From NCBI GenBank assembly GCA_017306155.1, contig JAFKJB010000007.1, positions 62,001 through 126,000 on the forward strand: a stretch of DNA of 64,000 nt, given 5' to 3'. Origin of the DNA: Nitrosospira multiformis (GTDB taxonomy: Bacteria; Pseudomonadota; Gammaproteobacteria; Burkholderiales; Nitrosomonadaceae). Made by a program: the position numbers and the translations under genes. Positions 57,807-64,000 of this stretch are shown here, one piece after another (within the stretch, counting starts at the first letter, position 1; each line of letters starts with the position of its first letter). The notes under the pieces are model-generated. The model searched no databases. It was not told the origin of the DNA and was given only the letters and a program-made list of their open reading frames with translations.

Positions 57807-57980
57807 GATTTCTCCTGAAGAGGTTCAATGGAAATGGAATATGCAGGATATGCGCCCTAAAGTCATGAACAAACAATAGTGCTTTCCCTTGATGCAGTAT
57901 TTACTGGTCGAACACGACTGCTGACAGGTGTGGTACCTGCCTGGAACACCGGAAAACATAAGGCTCCTGTGATCGCTTTC

Positions 57981-58676
57981 CTATGGTAGCAGATGCCCGT
58001 GGATCTCGCGGCTCTCGCGGCTGATGGAAGGCTCCAGATGCCGGGTTTCAAGCTTTTCGCGATAATTTTCGAGCAGATTTTCCATTTCGACGCTCTTCAT
58101 CCCGGTGAAGGGTTCGGCCTCCAGAATCGCATTCAAAGGCCCCTTGCTGGCATACCAGTCCACCAGTTCGCGCCCGATGCGATAGAGCTCGCCGTTATTC
58201 GTTTCACACAGGTTTCTTTGCTCCCCCTCCTTTGCCAGCGACGCTGACTTGACCTTCAGGTCCTGTTCCAGCCGTTTGCGTTGGAGGTCGAGTTCCTGGT
58301 TCTGTTTCTGCGCTTCCTTGAGTTGAGCGCTCAGTTCCGCTTTTTCCCGGCCTGCCGCTTCAATGTCCTTTTCGAGCCGTGATGCCCTGGCTGCGGCACC
58401 GGCCGCAGACTTTTTATGAGACTCCGTTTCCTTGCCGGCATTCTTCAGCGTTTCTTCCAGCGCTGTCTTCTCCTGATCGAGTGCCGATTTCTGCTGCTGC
58501 ACTTCGTTCAGCTGCTGTTGCATGCGCCGCAGCATCTGCCGCTCTTTCTTCACATTCCTGTCGGTGGCGCCGCCCGCGGCGCTGGCAGAGGGGGCGGAAG
58601 GCCAGGAGCCTGCCAGCAGGGCAACGATCGTCCCCTGGGCCAGGAGCGGTAGAATCTTTTTTTTTCGACGGCTCAT
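57981..58676 (-). CDS. Periplasmic coiled-coil protein of the TonB/porin operon
   Basis: A 231-residue protein with a signal peptide ending near SAPSASAAGG, then a long coiled coil (about residues 40-150) rich in Gln, Glu and Lys, and a C-terminal part with NNGELYRIGRELVDWYASKGPLNAILEAEPFTGMKSVEMEN. The same type of protein often follows the putative porin in ExbBD-TonB operons. Function is unknown; a link between porin and the energy system is inferred. It lies 13 bases after the porin gene, with AAAGGA before the ATG. Confidence 0.82.
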   Translation of the reverse strand: MSRRKKKILPLLAQGTIVALLAGSWPSAPSASAAGGATDRNVKKERQMLRRMQQQLNEVQQQKSALDQEKTALEETLKNAGKETESHKKSAAGAAARASRLEKDIEAAGREKAELSAQLKEAQKQNQELDLQRKRLEQDLKVKSASLAKEGEQRNLCETNNGELYRIGRELVDWYASKGPLNAILEAEPFTGMKSVEMENLLENYREKLETRHLEPSISRESREIHGHLLP

Positions 58677-58689
58677 GATATTCCTTTCT

Positions 58690-60372
58690 TCAGAATCTGG
58701 CGTTCAGATCCAGATTGACGGAATCGATCGACAACGGCAATCCGCTGATATTGTCGTATGACATATAGCGAAGCCCCAGCCAGGTATTGTGGGCTATGCC
58801 ATAGAAGCCCTGGAGGGTATAACCCTTGTGATTGGTGCCGCCAAGGAGGTAATTGGAATCGGTAAAGGCGTCCAGCATCGAATCCCGCTCCGACCGGCGG
58901 TAAAACCCGAGAACCTGCCACTGATGCCGCTCGGAAATAACTGGATAACCGATAGTGAGGCGGGCCTGGTATGCGTTGATTTCCGGCCTGATATTCTGGC
59001 CGGTGCGGGCAAGAATCCTGCCCTGGTCATAACCCACATTACGCGCATAATCCAGCGTTCCGATTACATGAATCGGCTTGAACCTGGAGTAGTCCGCCAC
59101 CATGGTCGCGTTCGCGATCTTGTAATCCGCAGCCAGGGCCCATAAGTTCGTGGTCGGATCGCCATCGTTGTCGATGTTGAAAAGACTGTTGCCCTTTTGA
59201 CGGAATAACGGGGCAGTCTGGTTGAACAGGGTATCGCCAAAGTCGGGATTGCGGACACCGGCGATATTTTGAAAATCATAATAGGCTGCCCCCAGCCGGA
59301 TTTTGGTGTCGGCACCTTCCGGAGTCCACTCTACGCCTGCCTGGGCCCCATAAAACCATTTATCCTTGGCTTTGACCGTCTCGCTCTGATTCACCTTCTG
59401 CAACGGAAATATGCCTGCATTGAAGAACGGCTTGATCGCTCGCTCCTGCTTCTTCCACGGGTGGAGATTGACTGCGAGCCCCTCGAAGTTCACGTCCACG
59501 TCCCATATCAGGTCCGTATGCACCACGCCTGCGGTGGGTATGGTGTGGGGCGCTTTTCCGATGATACCGGTGTATAGATTGCCAACCGTGCCCACGAAGA
59601 AAGGATTGGCGAAACGTCCGCCGCTGACAGTCAGCCAGTCCCAGGGGGAAAGCTTGAGATAAGCCTGATCCAGCACAAAGCTGAATTTACTGTTGAAAGT
59701 ACCCAGCGTCTGCAGAGTGGAGGTGGGGGATCCGCCCATCAAGTTTCCCGTGACGGCCGGTCCGTTGACGTTACCGGTGGCCAGGCGCAATCCCATATCT
59801 ATCCCGTTCGCGACTTTGGCATTGATGCCAAGGCGCATGCGGATGCGCTCGCGGTGATGACTATCTTCGGTCGTATTGTCGATTTGCTGTCCGATCGCCT
59901 GGAAATTGGCTGCGGGCGCGTTGCGGTCACCGAAGAAATCTGCCTGCTCGCGCAGCCGTATATCCCCTTCCAGGGTAAAGCGGTCCAGCCACTCAGGAGT
60001 GGCATTGACGTTGCCCCAGCGCTCCTGCTTGGCCTGACCCACCACTTCCTCGCGCAACTGATCACGAATCTCTTTCTTGATGTGCTCGGGAACGTAGGTA
60101 ACCCGTACCTCGCCTTTTTTCGGCTCCCCGGCCTGCGGCTGCCCGCTCTGTTCCCGTGCCTGCTGAGAGGCCTTCGCCTTCAGTTCCGCTTTCCGGATCA
60201 TTTCATCAGCGACCTCCTGCTTGATGACACCCTGCTCCACCAGGAGATGAATCAGGTTCAGGGTAGTCTCATACAGGACTTCTATCTTTTCGTGCTCGTC
60301 GGTTTTTGCGTCGGCGCCGCCTATGACCGCTAGTGTCATGGCTGCGCCTGCGAGCATCGCAGGGATGTTCAT
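58690..60372 (-). CDS. Putative outer-membrane porin (Porin_5 type)
   Basis: A 560-residue protein with signal peptide (ending GGADAK), a charged helical region (about residues 25-95, typical of this family) and a large beta-barrel ending in NLDLNARF. Matches the putative porin group PF16930. Strand-rich stretches include MRLGINAKVANGIDMGLRLATGN and IRLGAAYYDFQNIAG. Uptake of a bulky substrate powered by the adjacent TonB system is inferred, though no plug domain is present. GGAG lies six bases before the ATG. Confidence 0.86.
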   Translation of the reverse strand: MNIPAMLAGAAMTLAVIGGADAKTDEHEKIEVLYETTLNLIHLLVEQGVIKQEVADEMIRKAELKAKASQQAREQSGQPQAGEPKKGEVRVTYVPEHIKKEIRDQLREEVVGQAKQERWGNVNATPEWLDRFTLEGDIRLREQADFFGDRNAPAANFQAIGQQIDNTTEDSHHRERIRMRLGINAKVANGIDMGLRLATGNVNGPAVTGNLMGGSPTSTLQTLGTFNSKFSFVLDQAYLKLSPWDWLTVSGGRFANPFFVGTVGNLYTGIIGKAPHTIPTAGVVHTDLIWDVDVNFEGLAVNLHPWKKQERAIKPFFNAGIFPLQKVNQSETVKAKDKWFYGAQAGVEWTPEGADTKIRLGAAYYDFQNIAGVRNPDFGDTLFNQTAPLFRQKGNSLFNIDNDGDPTTNLWALAADYKIANATMVADYSRFKPIHVIGTLDYARNVGYDQGRILARTGQNIRPEINAYQARLTIGYPVISERHQWQVLGFYRRSERDSMLDAFTDSNYLLGGTNHKGYTLQGFYGIAHNTWLGLRYMSYDNISGLPLSIDSVNLDLNARF

Positions 60373-60388
60373 TTCGTTCTCCGGACCA

Positions 60389-61066
60389 TCAGGCGCGCGA
60401 GGTCACACGTATTTTTAACGGCTGCGGCATATCTGCCGGCGGACCTTCGCGCAACGCCTTCAAGTTCTGCAATACATCTTCCAGCAATTCATCAACCTTC
60501 GGGTTGCCGGTTTTGTCAATCAGCGCAACCCGCGCCACTTTCCCACCGGTATCGATCCACACTTTCACGACTATCCGGTATGTCTTGTCCTTGAGCGCCT
60601 GTTCCCGCGACAGCGCATCCTGAAAGGCGGAATTCACCGCCTCGTTTACTATGGCGTCATACCAGGCCCAGGGGTTTCCCCTGGCGCCGCCTATCAGATC
60701 GGCGCCACCTTTTTTCCCGACAAGGCCGAATCCATCGCCGTCGCCCGTCCCTTCGGCATCGACACCCAGATCCGGGCCAGGCGGCGGCTCCTCCGCTTCC
60801 TTCATGGGTTCGGGGGCAGGGTCCGGCAGCTTCACCTCTTCCTTTACTACAGGTTCGGGCGGCTTCTGCTCCGGGGGCGGAGGTGGAGGAGGCGGTGGCT
60901 TGATCAGCGTGATCTGCTGTAGCGAACGCTTGGGGGGTGGCTCATCGCTTCCCAAAAGCTCCTTCAGCCATAGTCCCAGCATGATCGCCGCAGCCAGGCC
61001 AAGCACAGCAACTCCCCATCGTGCCCAGCCTGACCAAGCGGGCGAATCTGGCTTAGATGCCTCCAT
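60389..61066 (-). CDS. TonB-family energy transducer
   Basis: A 225-residue protein. A single N-terminal membrane helix (about residues 14-32) is followed by a run of nine prolines (residues about 55-63), a KPPEP-type Pro/Glu region and a Gly/Asp-rich stretch. The C-terminal domain (YRIVVKVWIDTGGKVARVALIDKTGNPKVDELL) is TonB-like. It should couple ExbB-ExbD proton flow to an outer-membrane partner, perhaps the porin downstream. It lies 14 bases after exbD. Confidence 0.88.
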   Translation of the reverse strand: MEASKPDSPAWSGWARWGVAVLGLAAAIMLGLWLKELLGSDEPPPKRSLQQITLIKPPPPPPPPPEQKPPEPVVKEEVKLPDPAPEPMKEAEEPPPGPDLGVDAEGTGDGDGFGLVGKKGGADLIGGARGNPWAWYDAIVNEAVNSAFQDALSREQALKDKTYRIVVKVWIDTGGKVARVALIDKTGNPKVDELLEDVLQNLKALREGPPADMPQPLKIRVTSRA

Positions 61067-61080
61067 CAGCCGTCATGCCA

Positions 61081-61485
61081 TTACTTCACCAGGCGCTGGG
61101 TGACGAGGCCCAGCTGCGTTATATCCAGTTGCCCGAGCAATTCGAGCACTTCCATCACCTTGCCGTACTGCACCACCGTATCTCCCTTGACTACGACCGG
61201 CAGCTCCGGGTTGGCTGCTTTCAACTGGCCCAGCCGGGTTCTCAATTCATCCAGTGTTACCGGGTAGGCATCCAGAAAAATCTGTCCACTCTCGTTGATC
61301 GTGATCGCCTTGGTTTGCGGCTTGGCCAGGCTGGGAGAATTGCTGGCCTTGGGCAGGTTGACCTTTATCCCCTGGACAGATGCTGTTGTCATGATGATGA
61401 AAATCACCAGCAAGACGTAGGCAAGATCCAGCATGGGAACGACATTGATCTCGTCGTAAAGCTCGTTTTCTTCCTGAAGCTTCAT
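61081..61485 (-). CDS. exbD: ExbD/TolR-family protein
   Basis: A 134-residue inner-membrane protein with one N-terminal helix carrying the essential Asp in NVVPMLDLAYVLLVIFIIMT, and a periplasmic domain (VNLPKASNSPSLAKPQTKAITINESGQIFLD). It forms the stator with ExbB. It starts nine bases after the exbB-like gene. Confidence 0.93.
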   Translation of the reverse strand: MKLQEENELYDEINVVPMLDLAYVLLVIFIIMTTASVQGIKVNLPKASNSPSLAKPQTKAITINESGQIFLDAYPVTLDELRTRLGQLKAANPELPVVVKGDTVVQYGKVMEVLELLGQLDITQLGLVTQRLVK

Positions 61486-61494
61486 GTCAATCCG

Positions 61495-63150
61495 TCAGCG
61501 GCTGTAGTTTTCGGCAAGCTTGGTGATGAATTCATCCACGAAAATATGCATTCTGGATACTATGGTCTTGATGCGCGAGGCAAGATAGTTGTAGCCAAAG
61601 AGGGATGGAATCGCCACGCCCATGCCGGCGACGGTTGCCGCAAGCGCGGCGGCGATGCCGGGCGCGATGGCGTTGACATTGACGTCCCCAGCTGCCGCAA
61701 TGGCCGCAAAGGTGATCATTACTCCCATCACAGTTCCCAGGAGGCCGATGAAAGGGCCGCCGGAAATGGCAATGGTCAACAGCACCATGAACCTGTTCAT
61801 GCGCTGGATTTCTTCCACCAGCCCGGCATCCAGGCTTGCACGGATGGCGTCGAGGGACTGGGGTGTCAGCGACTTGTCGGTATGCGCGGCATCGGTATCC
61901 TGGAAACGATGCGCCAGTTCAACCGCGCCAATGTGATAGATTCGATAAAGAGAGGAATGCTCGAAATCCCTTCCCAGCCCCTCGGCTTTGTCTATCATGG
62001 CCAGATCGGTCGACAGCTCGCGGAATTTATTCATGAAACGATGGTTGGACTTATCCACGCGATTGATGTAGACCGCCTTGCTGTACATCACCCATATCGC
62101 AATCAGCAGCATCACCGTCAGAAGGCCGATCGCAACCCAGCCATCCACGGTCAGCGATTTCAGGATGATGCCCATGTGCGAGGCATCGGAGCCGCCTTCG
62201 ATGGTCTCCTCTTCGCCCATCACAACCAGCTTGCCATCCGGCCCCAGCGCGGCCTGAACCGCAAACCATCCGGCTACCCGCGCAAGCCCAGACACTTGCG
62301 CCTCGTCCATCTCGCCCTTGAATCTTCCGCCCAGCGTCACGCTGCCGACAGGCAATACCACGTCCCGGGCTTCGCCAGCCGCCTTGCCATCTATATACAG
62401 GCGTAGCGCATCCGCAATCGTGAAACCGATGTGATGCCATTGTCCCGAGGTGAGAGGCTTGTCGGAGACCACGCTCGCTCCGCCTGATTGCGCCCTGATC
62501 AAGCCACCGTCAAACGAGACGCTCGCGTTATCGGACTGATAAATGATGCCGCCGGGGGAGGCAGGCTTGACCCATACGCTGAAGCTGTAACCCCCTGCTG
62601 CCTGTACCGTGGGGAGAATCAGGCTTTGTGCGCCGTCGAACCCCGCGCCTCCATTCGAAAATGATGCCGCCACATGCTGCGCAGAGGATTGTGCGTGCAG
62701 GTTGTTGGGTCCACTATCCTGAGGACTTCCCTGCGATTCGGCAAAATGATAGATCGCGCTGCCGGCATCGTACGTCCCCTTGGGATCGGCTGCCGATGTC
62801 GCATTTTCATTGCCGTAGTAGAGGAAAATCTCGGTCTGGGCCGAAAGTCCGGGTACTTTCACCCAGATGAGCGCCAGTTCGTTTGCGACATCCCATTTTT
62901 CAAAATGGAACTTGAGCTCGGTCTTGTCATCTCCCGCGATCAGGCGTATATCGCCGCCATTATCGTTTGCCGAGAAAAAATCGAAGTTGCCTGTGTGCAG
63001 ACGGATCAATACGGGTACGTCCGCTACCTCGCCTGATGGGCCTGTCAGCGTGATTTTCTTGCGGCTTGTCCAGTCCTCATTCCACCACGCGTAACTGGAA
63101 AAAGACCACGTCGACAACACAAAGGCGAGCAGAAACGGCAGAAAACGCAT
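61495..63150 (-). CDS. ExbB/MotA-TolQ channel fused to DUF2341 and LamG-like domains
   Basis: A 551-residue protein. Signal peptide ends near SSYAWW; then a DUF2341 domain (about 20-120: WTSRKKITLTGP, ANELALIWVKVPGL, EIFLYYGN) and a LamG/concanavalin-like domain (about 125-300: YSFSVWVKPASPGGIIYQS). Membrane helices follow at about 335-355, 455-490 and 500-525, with the ExbB/TolQ core ISGGPFIGLLGTVMGVMITF and IAAALAATVAGMGVAIP. The large periplasmic sugar-binding-like part is unusual for ExbB. It heads the operon. Start ATG 63150 gives the cleanest signal. Confidence 0.9.
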   Translation of the reverse strand: MRFLPFLLAFVLSTWSFSSYAWWNEDWTSRKKITLTGPSGEVADVPVLIRLHTGNFDFFSANDNGGDIRLIAGDDKTELKFHFEKWDVANELALIWVKVPGLSAQTEIFLYYGNENATSAADPKGTYDAGSAIYHFAESQGSPQDSGPNNLHAQSSAQHVAASFSNGGAGFDGAQSLILPTVQAAGGYSFSVWVKPASPGGIIYQSDNASVSFDGGLIRAQSGGASVVSDKPLTSGQWHHIGFTIADALRLYIDGKAAGEARDVVLPVGSVTLGGRFKGEMDEAQVSGLARVAGWFAVQAALGPDGKLVVMGEEETIEGGSDASHMGIILKSLTVDGWVAIGLLTVMLLIAIWVMYSKAVYINRVDKSNHRFMNKFRELSTDLAMIDKAEGLGRDFEHSSLYRIYHIGAVELAHRFQDTDAAHTDKSLTPQSLDAIRASLDAGLVEEIQRMNRFMVLLTIAISGGPFIGLLGTVMGVMITFAAIAAAGDVNVNAIAPGIAAALAATVAGMGVAIPSLFGYNYLASRIKTIVSRMHIFVDEFITKLAENYSR

Positions 63151-63232
63151 GCAAATTAACCCCAATAAACAGCGGAGAATTATCCATGCATCTGATTACA
63201 GGCATTGGTAATGAACCGTGAGCCGAACGGAT

Positions 63233-63286
63233 CATGTGACTGCCATGTGACTGCCATGTGGCGACCATATAGCGGCCAGTGGCGGC
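63233..63286. repeat. Degenerate 11-base tandem repeat
   Basis: CATGTGACTGC occurs twice in a row, then CATGTGGCGAC, CATATAGCGGC and a ten-base CAGTGGCGGC. The period equals about one DNA turn. It lies in the divergent region between the ExbB operon and the phosphodiesterase gene, where a regulator could bind on one face. Confidence 0.7.
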
Positions 63287-63412
63287 ATATGGGGAAAGTG
63301 GAGGTCATGATCCAGGTTTAACAAATCTCTCATCAAAATGAAAAGGAAGGCGGCTAACGTTTGCGCAATTCACCCCCCGGCTGAGTCCGTCCCGAAACAA
63401 AGGAGAAATGAC

Positions 63413-64000
63413 ATGATCCACCGAACATCCTTCCACCCTGTGCTGACAATCTTATTTTTCTTCCTTGCCTTACTGGTTATTGCGCCTGCCCTGGCCAGCG
63501 AAAAAAATGGCGCCACGGAAAGAACCCGGTTCCATGACGCTTCTCCTGATAATTCCAGCGGCAATATTCAACTCGGCCCTCGTCCTTTTTTCCTTGTCGA
63601 GGATATGGAGCCCGGCGAACTCAAGAGCAAGCTCGCGCGTTGCGATAGCGGTCCGTTCAGGAAAACGTCCTTCTCCATCGGTCATCGCGGCGCGCCGCTG
63701 CAGTTTCCCGAACATACGGCAGAGTCCTATCGGGCAGCCGCTCGCATGGGTGCCGGCATTCTTGAGTGCGATGTAACATTTACCAGGGACAAGGAACTGG
63801 TATGCCGCCATTCGCAGTGCGATCTGCACACCACCACGAATATTCTGGAAACGCCCCTTGCCGAAAAATGCACGCAGCCTTTTACGCCTGCCGAGTTCGA
63901 TGCTTCGGGGAACCTGATTCAGGAAGCTTCCGCCCGCTGCTGCGCGAGCGACATCACCCTGGATGAATTCAAGAGCCTGAGGGGCAAAATGGATGCCTTC
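63413..64000 (+). CDS. Glycerophosphodiester phosphodiesterase, 5' part
   Basis: The first 196 codons of a GDPD-family enzyme, cut by the right edge. AAAGGAG precedes the ATG. A signal peptide ([11 protein letters not shown]) indicates a periplasmic GlpQ-like enzyme that splits glycerophosphodiesters to glycerol 3-phosphate and an alcohol. The catalytic start is [20 protein letters not shown] with [22 protein letters not shown] (metal ligands and the two His). The insert [10 protein letters not shown]...[16 protein letters not shown] is seen in the plant/bacterial long forms. Confidence 0.92.
   Translation, partial: MIHRTSFHPVLTILFFFLALLVIAPALASEKNGATERTRFHDASPDNSSGNIQLGPRPFFLVEDMEPGELKSKLARCDSGPFRKTSFSIGHRGAPLQFPEHTAESYRAAARMGAGILECDVTFTRDKELVCRHSQCDLHTTTNILETPLAEKCTQPFTPAEFDASGNLIQEASARCCASDITLDEFKSLRGKMDAF

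Noticed and set aside
61057-62406. 449-codon plus-strand open frame opposite the ExbB-like gene
   Set aside because: It lies wholly opposite clear ExbB and ExbD coding sequence, has low-complexity His/Gln-rich residues and no family features; typical antisense frame in GC-rich coding DNA.

Overview
The window reads as a chromosomal segment of a betaproteobacterium, most likely an ammonia oxidiser of the Nitrosomonadaceae such as Nitrosospira. This is inferred from gene content: an exosortase A (XrtA) exopolysaccharide locus, hopanoid genes, serine-glyoxylate aminotransferase and the dapF-DUF484-xerC and hslVU arrangements. Moderate GC content fits. No ammonia-oxidation gene lies in the window, so genus is not proven. 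Coding density is high. I see no prophage, insertion sequence, CRISPR array, rRNA or tRNA.

Layout. (1) 111-16540, minus strand: a 13-gene exopolysaccharide/exosortase A locus read from 16540 downwards. It encodes an export lipoprotein, chain-length determinant, tyrosine autokinase, outer-membrane protein, AAA ATPase, deacetylase, FemAB-like protein, glycosyltransferase, XrtA fused to EpsI, second glycosyltransferase, amidotransferase, second deacetylase and an acyltransferase-like protein. (2) 16893-27221: housekeeping genes queG, tsaE, an amiC-like amidase, a Nudix hydrolase, a FemAB-like protein, nadE, glnB, a BepA-like metalloprotease and a glyoxylate aminotransferase. (3) 27431-31131, minus: the activated-methyl cycle genes metK, ahcY and metF, with an S-adenosylhomocysteine riboswitch directly before ahcY. 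(4) 31273-35842, plus: dapF, DUF484, xerC, hslV and hslU. (5) 35947-39911, minus: a flavoprotein, a methyltransferase, a DUF2063 protein, a DUF692 multinuclear iron oxygenase (MNIO) and a secreted EF-hand protein with an EGNCG motif. The last three, perhaps with the methyltransferase, form a candidate ribosomally made, post-translationally modified peptide system. (6) dksA (plus), then pnp and rpsO (minus). (7) 43678-52469, minus: hopanoid genes hpnG, shc, mlaA-like, hpnN, hpnM and hpnH. (8) A general porin, then trpC, trpD and trpG. (9) 57336-63150, minus: an ExbB-ExbD-TonB energy-coupling operon with a large putative porin and a coiled-coil protein, plus a basic RHH-like protein. (10) The start of a glycerophosphodiester phosphodiesterase, cut by the right edge.

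How parts work together: region 1 should make, export and control the chain length of a polysaccharide while XrtA processes PEP-CTERM proteins encoded elsewhere. Region 3 detoxifies SAH and returns homocysteine to methionine, with SAH sensed by RNA. Region 7 cyclises squalene, extends the hopane with adenosine, removes adenine and probably moves hopanoids to the outer membrane. Region 5 is the most interesting: an MNIO and its partner next to a signal-peptide-bearing EF-hand substrate with a single cysteine. Starts were revised from the longest open frame where overlaps, ribosome-binding sites or family length argued for it.
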